Shown here one piece after another: positions 43,801 to 53,144 of a stretch of DNA of 64,000 bases. The notes beneath the pieces are model-generated. The model was not told the origin of the DNA and made no database searches. It worked only from the letters and a program-made list of their open reading frames with translations. The number at the start of each line of letters is the position of its first letter. Positions within the stretch are counted from its first letter, which is position 1. The stretch comes from Platycnemis pennipes (Eukaryota; Arthropoda; Insecta; Odonata; Platycnemididae): positions 26,497,859 to 26,561,858 of the forward strand of contig OW121858.1 in NCBI GenBank assembly GCA_933228895.1, in the 5' to 3' direction. The position numbers and the translations under genes are program-made.

Positions 43801-44492
43801 GTGCATATGTGGCTAAAGAGATTGGCTTGTATGACAAACCAACTCATATCTGTACCGACAGCCAAGCTGTCCTCAAAGCTCTTGCATCACCATGGTGCAG
43901 ATCACAGCTGCTGCTAGAGTGTAGAAGTGCACTCAATACACTTGGCAGCTGCAGTAAAACTGAGCTCTTCTGGGTACCAGGACACGCTGGCATCGCCGGA
44001 AATGAAATGGCGGATGAGCTTGCCAAAGCAGGAGCCAACCAAAGACCGTTTGGTCCTGAACCATTCGTACCCATAGCCCCGACAATGGGGAAAACGGAGA
44101 TCCGAATGTGGGGCCTTGCTCGACATGCTGAGATCTGGCGGAAAACACCGAAGCTAAGACAGGCCAAACTTCACATAGAGGGACCTAAACCTGGCCTAGC
44201 AAAGAAATTACTCCTACTAAACAGGAGTCAATTACGTACGATAGTGGGACTGTTCACCGGACACTATCAAGTGATGAGACACCTCCATCTCCTGAAGATA
44301 ACTGATTCAGCCAGATGCAGATGGTGTGAAGAAGAGGACGAATCAACCTCACATCTCCTCTGCGAGTGCCCAGCCATTATGAGGACTCGGAATAGATATC
44401 TTGGCTCACCTTTCCTGGAACCCAATGAAATTAAAGGGATCCTCATAGGAGACCTCCTGGCCTTTAGTCGGGCGATTGGTCTCTATGGGTGA
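40845..44492 (+). CDS. LINE ORF2: AP endonuclease, reverse transcriptase, RNase H
   Basis: The chosen start is the ATG at 40845 (1215 residues), because MAGIHCLQANIQHSK immediately opens the endonuclease. The frame is also open back to 40812. Domains in order: an apurinic-type endonuclease (residues 1-230, with LQANIQHS, LIQEPW, GCDSNSHHVVWGS, SDHRHILF); RT from about 470 to 790 (FIPKPGKTDYTKADSFRGIS, HQHAYLKGKSVETALHNL, GVFLDIEGAFNNTSYD, CPQGGVLSPLLWNLVVDSLL, GYADDVALL near 670); RNase H at about 940-1065 (YTDGSRKEDRAGAGIY, FQAEVYALL, TDSQAVLKAL, WVPGHAGIAGNEMADELAKA); and a terminal CRWCEEEDESTSHLLCEC zinc motif near 1158-1175. All catalytic signatures are intact. RNase H places it in the I/LOA/R1 side of non-LTR elements. 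Confidence 0.95.
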   Translation: MAGIHCLQANIQHSKAASGVLQRILSEGKIKIALIQEPWAFQGRIRGLNMTMGKIYYCTTVDRPRTCIYVNGLNAMHLPEFTTRDLTAVMLTLGGGGNERRLVICSSYLPYDAPDPPPNVELEKLVSHCKSRKWDLLVGCDSNSHHVVWGSGDTNGRGEALLEYLMATELHILNKGSQPTFSNSVREEVIDVTLCNNLVMQRVTEWRVSKEITLSDHRHILFTIQEASDRQTTYRNPRKTDWGQYREKLRDFLDQAPQCKFRNVDEIDAAANYLQEGIITSYEASCPIRTSRTGKNLPWWGPQLEGLRKETRKLLNKAKRTALARDWDNFKLAQRKYKATIKRAKRESWKTFCGTIESAPQLSRFHKIISKDPEAGVGTLLLPSGDYTSSDKEALKLLLETHFPGFMETEEMHDLWRTPTRPARTEWRLASSIVTYNATKWAITSFSPYKSAGEDGVFPALLQEGQEILLLPTVRIFRSCLAYGYIPKIWRTTKVVFIPKPGKTDYTKADSFRGISLMSFFLKALEKVVDRYIRDGPLRDHPLHPHQHAYLKGKSVETALHNLTCKIEKVLEYGMYGMGVFLDIEGAFNNTSYDQICIAARRHGIHDHIVNWIRNMLEQRTVKVTLRNTSMKVSVTRGCPQGGVLSPLLWNLVVDSLLQSLNKTGVYTQGYADDVALLITGKYLDTVSGLTQKALDRTMRWCSETGLTVNPQKTKLILFTNKRKREGLKLPLLQGRCLQPSSSVKYLGVILDSKLNWGEHLEVKTKKACASLWSCRKALGKTWGLKPKAMYWLYTAVVKPSFLHCSLVWWTKTRQNVAREKLNHLQRMACMGISGAMKTTPTLAIETLLNLTPLHVEVEVQARASAYRLKCLGQWYDMGSSSGHRALWTELRKSSPIFEMGSDIMIATFNQSPLLFKIHFPSREEWAEKGGEGLHKGAYVWYTDGSRKEDRAGAGIYSNSLSKKISIPLGEYATVFQAEVYALLTCAYVAKEIGLYDKPTHICTDSQAVLKALASPWCRSQLLLECRSALNTLGSCSKTELFWVPGHAGIAGNEMADELAKAGANQRPFGPEPFVPIAPTMGKTEIRMWGLARHAEIWRKTPKLRQAKLHIEGPKPGLAKKLLLLNRSQLRTIVGLFTGHYQVMRHLHLLKITDSARCRWCEEEDESTSHLLCECPAIMRTRNRYLGSPFLEPNEIKGILIGDLLAFSRAIGLYG

Positions 44493-45425
44493 TCTCCTTA
44501 ATGGTGGCTGGCACAATGGACCAATAGGTCTAAGTGCCCTAGGGACTCGCTGAGTACCTCCACCTCAATTTTAATCTAATCTAATCTAATCTAAACCGCA
44601 ATGAAATTAAAGATGACGTTATTGAGCCAAAAATAAATATATGCAACAAGCGAAACATGATCTTTGGACGATAAATTATGGGTTTCATGAGCCGATGAAA
44701 GAGTGCAAGTAAGTAATCGTAAAATTTCATTTTATTAATGCTAGGATTAATGGTAGCAAATCATTGTAACCCAGTTGGCAGTATTTTCAAAATACTATCG
44801 TCATCGGATATCGCGATTCAGCTGTTGGACGGAAAACGATATCTGCGCATGTTATTGGCGCACAAATTGCATGAAAATCTTTGATCGTGTACGACCGTGA
44901 ACCAACTTCTTGTACAATATCTTGGTCCAATCTCGCCGTTCAATTTATGGTACAAGATCTTGTACAAGAAATTGTATCGTGTACAACGGCCTTAAGAGAA
45001 ATCAGCTACTTAATCAGCTACTTTTCCCGTGTTAGACCTCATTTGGAATATGCTGCCAGTGTAAGGGATCCCTACAAAATTGGCCTAAATAATGAACGTA
45101 AACGTGTGCATTGAAGATCGGCAATATTTGTAAAGGGACGATACGATAATTGTATTGGCGTAACCAGTCTATCAAATGAATTGCAGTGGGAATTATTGTC
45201 AGATCGCTGGTTGAAATTTAGACTTAATCTCCTAAATAAATTCCAAGGTAATATTTTCAGTGATGATGTTAAAAACATTTTGCGAACCACAACTTACTTT
45301 GGTAGACCTGACCATAATCACAAAATTAGAGAACTTGATTGCCGATCTGGCATATTCAAAATGTCTTTGTTTCCTTGTACAATTAGGGAGATGAATAATG
45401 GTAAATATATCCAATACGAGTGACA

Positions 45426-46795
45426 GAATGGATAGCATTGGTAGCTGCATGTTGGTATGAGGACTTAACTCGTTTAGCACCGTCATGAATTTTCAAAAAA
45501 TGCCATCTGGGCCAATTTTTTTAAAAGTGTTATGACTTAGAATAACATTAAGAAATATATTAAATTCTTATATATGTTATTATTTGCGTTTTTTTCTAAA
45601 AATCCTGAATTTTTATGTAGCGGTCCCAAGGGACCACCATGGCAACCATGGTAACTGTTGGCCTTCTGTTGCCGGGCCAGTCCCATGGTGGTCCACCTCA
45701 TATGGGACCTCCATGACAGATTACCATTTCATTCACGTTTACTCATTTATTCAATATTTTTCCTGATGAATGCTTACATTGTAACATTTTTACGGCATAT
45801 TCCTTTGCTCATACATGCCTCAATTGACTTCCAAGTCACCTTGTTGAAACCCTAACCTTTCATTGATGCCTCCCCACTTCAGCTAACTCTTGTGCCTTGT
45901 CACTTTTACCTTGCGGTATGCAAACATAATAGCCATACCTAGTAGTCAAAACATGAGATTTTGTATTCCCATTGCCTACAGTTAATGGGTTTGCGGAATA
46001 TATCTGCTGCAACAGTATAATGATTCTTTTCACCTTATCTTCCAAACGATAGATACTTTATCCGAATATAGATCCTATCCGAATAGATACTTTATACACA
46101 CTAATATTTAGGTGTTTTCAGTGACGAAGACATGGTATACTGAATTTTCTTTCCTTCTCAATGGTGCTCTTGAGTGCCAAAGTGAATAATCGGCACACTA
46201 CCAGTGTTCTTCACTACTAACTAGCAGGGTGTTTTTGCATGTTTTTCAATATTTTTTAAATAGTGAAGTTTAGACGTGTATATTAATACCAATCCTTTTT
46301 TATGCATGATATGTAGTGCATGTTTGGTGAGAATTCACCCAACTGCCCTCTTGGCTTCAATACCCTGCAAGCCATCTTTATGGTGGCGTGCAGGTATTAT
46401 GTAGATAGATGTAGATGTTCATGCATTCACACAAATTTTTCTGGGTATGCATTTACGATTGTTGATGCTTTCAATTTTATAGCTGTAGCTGTTCCTTTCG
46501 GGAAATTCTGCATGTAATTCATTTTATGACTCAACGTTTCACTCCTACTGGGAGCATTATCAAGGGACTGAGTGTATATCGGCTTTGTCTCATTCTTATG
46601 TAGGAGCATCCATGTCCATTGCCCCATTGTTGGGTCGATTTGAATTTCAGGCGGAAGACGTTAGCCGTTGTGCATTTGAAGGGGCCAGGAAACCCTTTCC
46701 AAATGGTTCAGGTTGTATCGTGTAACTAGGCCTTTACATTCTATTTAATTTTTCATCCAAATTGGAGTTTTTAAAGCGTGTTTCATGCTTCCACT
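45426..46795. other. Gene 3 intron 2, unassigned repeats
   Basis: At 45625-45715 the palindromic words GGACCACCATGG and CCATGGTGGTCC form an imperfect hairpin around a GC-rich loop. At about 46705-46735 the sequence TTGTATCGTGTAACTAGGCCTTTA resembles a decayed right end of the AGGCCG MITE family. Otherwise nothing is recognised. Confidence 0.4.
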
Positions 46796-47726
46796 CCCAG
46801 ATATAGTATAATTGCTGAAAACATGCAGCAGGTTTGCCAAGGAAGTCTTAGAGACTTGCTGCAAACGTGTAAAGCATACCTCCTGGTTTGCAGCAAGTTT
46901 GTATCTAACTTTCTAGTTTCCACTTAGTGCACTTGCAGCAAGTGAGCAGAGCAAGTCTTCTGCAAGAGTAAACAATAAGTCTGCCACAGTCTACAGCATA
47001 TGGGGTACTCTATGGAAAGTATGTATACTTATTTCACATATTATGTATACTTATAAGTATGCATACATATTTATACATTTGGCTCTAAGAAGGATATTTA
47101 TTTCTCCAACAGTCTGCACTATTATGCATTGGTTAAGTGCATAAATCAAGGTTATTTACAATTTACAAGAGCATTTACAAGTTCTACGTTATCTACATTG
47201 GATAGGAAAATACATATGAAGTTGCCATCTTTCCTGAACGTTTGTGGGGTGTTAGGAATATGTTGGATGCCCAAAGAGCAGGAGGGCATCAAAACTGCTC
47301 TATGGATTGTTGAAAATTATAACCTAATCATTGATGAGCAACCTCCTTCAGCTGTGCTGCAAAAATAACTTGATGTTCAGGATCGGCTAAAGAAATTTAT
47401 GTTGCTTACTTTATGATTATTCCAGAATAGATACAATATACACTTAATGTATTGTTCATAGTTAACGTTACTCACTTGTAGCAAACCTTAAGCACTATAT
47501 CAACGCAACTGGAAATCATGTCTAGTGCAAACTTGCAAAGCAGACGTGCATGGTGCCCTGCAGCAAACTTGTAGTACCCAATCAAGGCAAATATAAATCA
47601 AGTCTATAGCAAAATTGCAAAGCAGACGTGAATGGTGGCTTGCAGCGTACTTGCAGCTCACTATCAAAGTAAGGAAAGTCTAGGAAGTGACAATCAAACC
47701 TAGTACAAACTTGCATGCTATCTGGG
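46796..47726. mobile_element. CCCA-terminal inverted-repeat element (family c)
   Basis: The left end CCCAGATATAGTATAATTGC (46796) and the right end, read inward, CCCAGATAGCATGCAAG (from 47726) share an eight-base terminus. The dinucleotide CT flanks both sides. Both subterminal regions are filled with GCAGCAAGTTTG / CAAACTTGC variants in both orientations (46820-46990 and 47480-47720). It has no transposase; the internal frame at 47129-47368 has no recognisable homology. It is 931 bases long. Confidence 0.65.
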
Positions 47727-48224
47727 CTCCCATGAGGCCTTCCTTCATGACCTTTCAGCATTGCCTTCCCCTGAATCAGCTTTAGTTATGCTATCCTTGT
47801 TATTCTAATCAACAACTGCTTAATTCAACACAAAAAATGTTTGATCAGCTCAGGAATTCTTAATTCTTTAGTGTATGGATGAAGCTTTCTCCACTAAAGA
47901 TAATGGTGAAGTATTTCACTAGCCCACACAATTGCAGGAACTTCTTTCTCACTTGACAATAAATTTTCTCCACATTTGTCAATGCTTTGCTGCTATACTT
48001 TACATCTCTAGGACTTTTTCAATTTTATTGCTACGATGCTTCACCATTTTCTACTGGGCTAGCATCCACATATTGAATGATGCTATATCTCAAAATTTCA
48101 ACACCAGTTCACCACTGTTTGATTATTTTCATAATGTGTAATCATTAGGTTTTTATGGTTTTCATTTGACTCACCCGAGTAAATACAAACAACACGTGAC
48201 CACAACGCGAGCTGCTACTGGCCA

Positions 48225-48700
48225 TAGAGTTGACTACCAGCCAGTTCCTCCAAGGAGGCCCTGAGGCACTCAGACCTATTGGCCTATTGTGCCTACCACC
48301 TTTCTAAGGAAATAACCCATAAAGGCCGATCGCCTCACTAAAGGCCAACAGGTCCCCTATGGGGATTTCCCTTACCTCCCTGGGTTCCAGAAATGGAGAC
48401 CCCAGGTACCTATTTCGAGTCCTCATCACAACAGGGTACTCACATAATATGTGGAATGTAGTTTCATCCCCTTCTTTGCACCACCTGCATCTAGGTGAAT
48501 TTACAATTCACAGGAGGTGCAGGTGCCTCATCACCGGGTAGTGCCCCGTGAGGAGTCCCACTACTGTTCGTAATTGACCCCTGTTTAGTGACAGGACTCT
48601 TTTGGCAAGCCCAGGCCTAGGTTCTCATATGTGTAGTTTGGCCTGTCTAAGACTTGGTGTAGTTCGCCAGATTGCTAGCCTGTTGTAAATACACATACTC
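48225..48700 (-). pseudogene. LINE 3'-end fragment (relative of 39268-44591)
   Basis: On the minus strand it aligns with the C-terminus of the intact LINE's ORF2. The GQLRTVVGLLTGHYPVMRHL segment, the CRWCKEGDETT zinc motif, RTRNRYLGSPFLEP and AIGLYG are all recognisable, with stops. It continues past the ORF into the 3' UTR (the GGTCTGAGTGCCTCAGGG region). It is an antisense, 5'-truncated copy. Confidence 0.85.
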
Positions 48701-48845
48701 CTATTAATTAACCATTGGGAGATGGTTGGCGCTAATTGGTCAGCTTTACCACCGGCAACAGTTGGTATGATAGAACCTTTAAGATGTTTTTTTTTTACTT
48801 TTTAAGTGATTTTTGATGCTCCTTATTTATTTCAATCCCATTCAG

Positions 48846-48968
48846 ATTCCTGTTAAGTCAGAAGAAGATAATGCTGTTGAGGAGCAACTGAACCATGGTG
48901 AATGCAAGAATATTGACAGTGACCACAATAAGCAGCTTGTTACAGAGGACGTCAGCCATGATTCTAAA
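48846..48968 (+). CDS. ZAD-ZNF gene 3, exon 3 (acidic)
   Basis: A 123-base phase-0 exon lies between CCCATTCAG and GTGAGG. It starts IPVKSEEDNAVEEQLNHGE and ends TEDVSHDSK. The IPVKSEED opening recurs in exon 5 and in the inverted orphan exon at 13.2 kb, so these acidic exons arose by duplication. IPVKSEE resembles a sumoylation-type motif (hydrophobic-K-x-E), but that is inference only. The domain is a disordered spacer. Confidence 0.75.
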
Positions 48969-49739
48969 GTGAGGACTGAATTTAAATAATCCATATTTAT
49001 GTAACATAACTTAATTGTGTAATACTTATTCACAATCTTTTCTTCCTATTGTTCACTAGAAGTCCTTAGAAACTACATTAACTCAGGTCACTAAGCCAAT
49101 AAATATAAGCTCAAATTTATTCTTAGAGAACTTTTATTCTTCCAATTTTTCTCTATGTTGATGTTCTCTATGCTTGCATTGCTCTCTGTGCTCGAACACC
49201 AGTTTTGGACCCTAGCATATCTTAGCCTGGAAAAATGAAAATTTTGGCCTGGAGAACCTAAAATAATGCTGTAACAACATATCTAGTATCTAGTAGTCCT
49301 GTGTGGTTAATGAATGAATTTTTCAAAAGTTACAATTGATTCGCATGAAGCAAATGAATTGAATCATGTTTCTTCATTGAAATTGCTCGAAATGTTGATT
49401 TGAAGGAGAGTCATGTGGTTCAAGAATGTTTATACTTATTTCATTTCTAAAGAATAATGTGAATGAAGAATTGATTGATTTGTAAGTGATGCAAATCTCA
49501 TAATACAGTGCACAACATATATATGTGGGCATGGTAAAAACTTAATAAATATCAGTCGAGAACTGATTAAGTTGTTTCTATAGATATTGTGTATTGTCTG
49601 CCATGGTACTGTGTTCAACAAAGGGTGTTGTATTTACTCTTTCTTTTACAAAGATATAATTGACAATTTTCAATTGTCAAATCTGGAATGCTACATGGAA
49701 ACATCTATGTATTACAACGTAGCATACTGAGGCATTCAA
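48969..49739 (+). other. Gene 3 intron 3, first part
   Basis: AT-rich with no recognisable element. Confidence 0.5.
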
Positions 49740-50760
49740 ATGTTTTTTAACTCTCCGTTCTGGCAGATTATTAAACCTCGCTTTATGAAAATTTTTGCAT
49801 TTTTGCCTCACTCTTCAATGTGGCAGGGAGACCTCTATTTGGTCTGATGGGTCCATAAGCTCTAATTTTATAATCAAAGAGCAGTTCTCCTGATTTTGCA
49901 CTGTGGTAGTAATTATCTTGATATACCTGATGCCAAAGATTGAGATCAGGCTTCAAAACAGAAAAGATGGTTTGTTCTTATTTTTTCCCCTTGGCCGAAT
50001 GTATTTCTAAATTAACAATGTAGCCAGAATCACTTTCACAACCCATACGGACTAGTAAGCCATACTAAATGATTTTCGCTAGATTATAGGTTTTCATTTT
50101 TAATCCTCCTCTCTATGGAATCATTGCTTCATCAAGAGATAGCTCCTGCTTTGGTGTATATACATTTTGAATTTTTTCAATGTAGTATTCCTAGACAGGT
50201 CTTATTTTGTATAGTCTGTCAGTTGCATCCGAAAATTTCTCATTATTACAGAACTGCCATGCTTTCCAAATCTGTTCAAATCTGCTTCTCATCAGAAATT
50301 CTCTAAAAATATTCATTGCAATAAAAGGATCAGTGCTCAAATACTCCTTCAGTGAATCTTTCCTCACCTTCCAATAGTATAAGTAGGCAGTAATAAATAT
50401 TTCACTGAATCACATCATTTCAAACAAGTCATTGGCAATAAAGAGTGAGACTAAATCAAGGACACTGGTAGAATTTTCTGGCACACGTTTCCCTCCAGGT
50501 GTGCACAAAAATTGCTCTAAATCCCCTCAGAATGTACTCTTCTCCTCGGTAGTAGAGATTCCTGGTGGTCTTGTCTTCATTTACGCTCAGATTGGAGTCT
50601 TTTTCACTTATCAAGAGAGGAGTGAATTTTCTATTTTTGACCTTCAGTACAATATTGGAATCACTTCTGCTCTCATCACTATCTTCATCATACTGAAATG
50701 GTACAGCTGATAAAGCATCAGTGCACTGAGATAGCATTATTTCTTCCACGCACAAAACAC
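49740..50760 (-). pseudogene. piggyBac transposase, N-terminal and central part
   Basis: On the minus strand the pieces read: an acidic N-terminus (YDEDSDESRSDSN..), PENSTSVLDLVSLFIANDLF, YYWKVRKDSLKEYLSTDPF, FLMRSRFEQIWKAWQFCNNE, RLYKIRPV, TPKQELSLDEAMIP, DSGYIVNLEIHSAKGKK, DNYYHSAKSGELLF and GPIRPNRGLPATL. These are the ordered landmarks of piggyBac transposases up to about two thirds of their length. Several stops and at least one frameshift make it inactive. The C-terminal third is absent here, but a complementary piece exists on the plus strand at 55300. Confidence 0.85.
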
Positions 50761-51774
50761 TTTTCTATGCGATGTCGTTGCATTGAATATTTCAAGAAAT
50801 AGGTGTTGAGCAAACTCTCTGGCAAGAAAAACCCGACACCAAATTCACAATTCACTGGAACTAAAGGAAATGAACCGTTCAAGACACATCGAGAGAAGGA
50901 GCTAACCACAGCCATAAAAAAACAATGAGTGATTGATTATTGGCCCCCTCATTCTTTTCATTATGAATGTTTATGTTGATGGAGCTGAGCTGAGAGTGCA
51001 TTCCATCTGTTGTGAGAGGAACCTGAAGGCGAGGCAATACAGATATGGTCCTCGCAGATATGGAGATACGGTTCCTTGCCACTGGCTAAGCTAGGGCCAT
51101 GAGAAGAAACATTCCGTAAACAATGAGGTAAGGAGGTGGGGTGAACGAGGAAGTCCTGAGAGAAATATAACCTCCGAAAAGAAGAGGGGAGATGAATAAG
51201 TTTCAAGTTGATGAAATTGAAGTTACATTATTGATCACCAGACTGAGATTAAAATAGATTTAAATGGCTGAAATTAACAAAATTACTTGGGGTTATGGAA
51301 AATTACATAATGATTATTCTCAATAAATAACAGAAGGCAAATGAAAAATATTCACCATATACTTAAATAACACAATCAAAAACTTTACCATGGTGTGCCT
51401 AAATGACGATAATTCTCATCATCCATCCCAACAGAAAGGATTTAAATAAGAGAATTGTTACCATCTGTACACAACATGTTAAGCTCATCAACTGTCCAGC
51501 ATGTTAGGTGGCAAGGGCCCATCATAATATTTGAGGGAACTTTCATTATCCCACCCAGGCTGTAATGAATAGCTGGAAAATTAACAGAGAAAATGATTCA
51601 CGTAGCGCAAAAACAATGTTTGAGTGCAGTGGGTGATTCTTACTCTTTACTCTTACTCTTTTCCTTTTTTAGCACATATAAGGTGTGTTTAAATTAACAA
51701 CTTAATATGCCCTCTTTCTTTTGGTTCACAATATGCAGATATTTATGTACATAATCATCATTTACCCCCCATAG
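50761..51774 (+). other. Gene 3 intron 3, last part
   Basis: I recognise no gene. The segment may include the 5' portion of the inverted piggyBac relic. Confidence 0.4.
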
Positions 51775-51900
51775 ATCGCTGTGAAGTGTGAAGAGGATGG
51801 TTTTCACTGGGATTCAATGGTCCAGCACTCATACAGCTCCACTGATAACAATCCCACTGAGGTGTTGCAGTCATCAACAGGCCATGATATTGATTTCAAT
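51775..51900 (+). CDS. ZAD-ZNF gene 3, exon 4 (acidic)
   Basis: A 126-base phase-0 exon lies between CCCCCATAG and GTGAGT. It starts IAVKCEEDGFHWDSMVQHS and ends SSTGHDIDFN. It keeps the pattern I-x-V-K-x-E-E-D seen in exons 3 and 5, supporting a series of duplicated spacer exons. Confidence 0.72.
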
Positions 51901-52153
51901 GTGAGTACTCTGGGAAAAGGAGTGTGATTTGGGTATTTGTAGTCAGAAGTAGGATTTCTGTTATGTTTTAAAAAGCGATATATACATATTAGTCCATTAC
52001 TTGTAACAAAACGGGTATGTCTACCAAATTCATCTGTCACAAAAATAATTAAAAATCATGATGTACATTTTACTGATATTGTCGAGTATGTGAATCATTC
52101 TTGCACTCATTCCCTTCATGATGCAGAACTTAAACATGGCTGTTAAGTTGCAG

Positions 52154-52386
52154 AGGAGGCTCACCACAGTCTCACAATGTTTTCAATGTAATTCTAGATT
52201 CAATGGTAAGTTTTAGTAAGGCAAATTTTATTAAATACCTTGTCTCACATTTTGTATATTATATGATCTTACTCTTTCCGAAACATGGTACCGAAACATG
52301 GTGTTCAATAAAATTTGCCTTGGTAAAACTTATCATTGAATCTAGAATTACATTGAAAACATTGTGAGACTGAGGTGAGCCTCCTC
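52154..52386. repeat. Inverted repeat with 79-base arms inside gene 3 intron 4
   Basis: The left arm 52154-52232 is matched by its reverse complement at 52307-52386 with about five mismatches; the loop is 74 bases and contains a tandem CCGAAACATGGTA. In the pre-mRNA it would fold into a long hairpin. It may be a small fold-back transposon. Confidence 0.88.
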
Positions 52387-53144
52387 TCTGACTTTCTGAT
52401 GGCTGCTGACTTTCTGTTGGCGCAGAATTTATGTGCACTCAAGTTGGATACAATTAACAAGGTAACAGGAAGGCCTACTAAAAACTAATATCATTATAAT
52501 TTTATGTATTTTATATGACTTCTTTCAGGGATAAATTAAATTTTTGAAGTTCATTGTAATATTCTTTTAAATGATAATTGTGTAAAATATGTCAGTTTTT
52601 GATGATCTTTGGACGAAGTACCAACTTTGATGATTTATAACCCAACATGTTCAGTTACACATAAGGTGTAAAAAACAGTGAGATAGTTATGTTTTCCATG
52701 CATGCAAATGTGTTTGAGAGATCTCTATGCCCAGGGTGGAACCTATATGTTCTAGTGGGAGGGGGGGAACTTCTGTTCCAGGCAATTGGGATTCTATCAC
52801 CTGTATGTGACAAGGAAACTGTTTCACGTGGGAATCTAATCTATATGTCAGGGTGAACAATATTTCATGGAGAACTTCGTTGGGATAGTTTCCCCCTGTA
52901 ATGGCTACCTCTTCAAAAATTCCCCTTATTCCCAGAGAAAACCTTCCAACAGGGTTTATGCATTATTCATCCCATTTCTTTCTTATATAGGCTACAAAGA
53001 AATACACATATTGAAGGAAACATATCATGTAAGCAGATTTATCAAAGTACAGTAGGAGTATAGTAGATAAATGTAGTATATGAAACAGTAGGACCTTATA
53101 GGAGTGAAGCAGGTTTTGGATAGTTAAATTGAGTTATGTGGATT

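Larger units (their letters stand above)
39268..44591 (+). mobile_element. Full-length non-LTR retrotransposon (I/LOA-like, EN-RT-RNase H)
   Basis: The element is flanked by an exact 13-base target duplication, TAAACCGCAATGA (39255-39267 and 44592-44604). It starts GGGGGTAAGGAGTAAGG, has two long intact ORFs (39593-40843 and 40845-44492) and ends in four or five TAATC/TCTAA units (about 44572-44591) in place of poly(A). GC content and codon use are clearly richer than the surroundings. All hallmarks of a recent, possibly still active insertion are present. Degenerate relatives lie at 26000-29890 and 48225-48700. Confidence 0.95.
38862..44992. mobile_element. Harbinger-like MITE with TAA target duplication, split by a LINE
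   Basis: The left terminus AGGCCGTTGTACACGGTACA and the inverted right terminus AGGCCGTTGTACACGATACA are flanked by TAA on both sides (38859-38861 and 44993-44995). Its own sequence is 38862-39267 plus 44605-44992, about 800 bases, rich in TTGTACAA and CTTGTACAAG words like the 233-base relative at 34884. No transposase frame is visible in it. It sits inside the older LINE and was later hit by the intact LINE. Confidence 0.88.
38290..45425 (+). mobile_element. Old Jockey/CR1-like LINE, split by nested insertions
   Basis: The left part (38290-38858) encodes VLDNNIISWINDFLHVQ, then RVVLDGV, SGVPQGCVISPLLFLLYIND, LFADDAVLYR and, after a stop, SIKYLGIKL. The right part (44996-45425) continues with SRVRPHLEYAASV, RSAIFVKGRYDN and, near the end, KMSLFPCTIREMNN. 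Together they form the RT palm, thumb and C-terminus of the same LINE type seen at 460-2190. The two parts are separated by a MITE (38862-44992), which itself holds a 5.3-kb LINE. Stops at about 38646 and 45113 show that this copy is dead. Confidence 0.85.

Noticed and set aside
44572..44591. TAATC repeats as a telomeric repeat tract
   Set aside because: The usual insect telomere unit is TTAGG; here only four or five TAATC units mark the 3' tail of the LINE.
47129..47368. Internal frame of the family c element as a transposase
   Set aside because: 79 residues with no acidic triad or known motif; too short.
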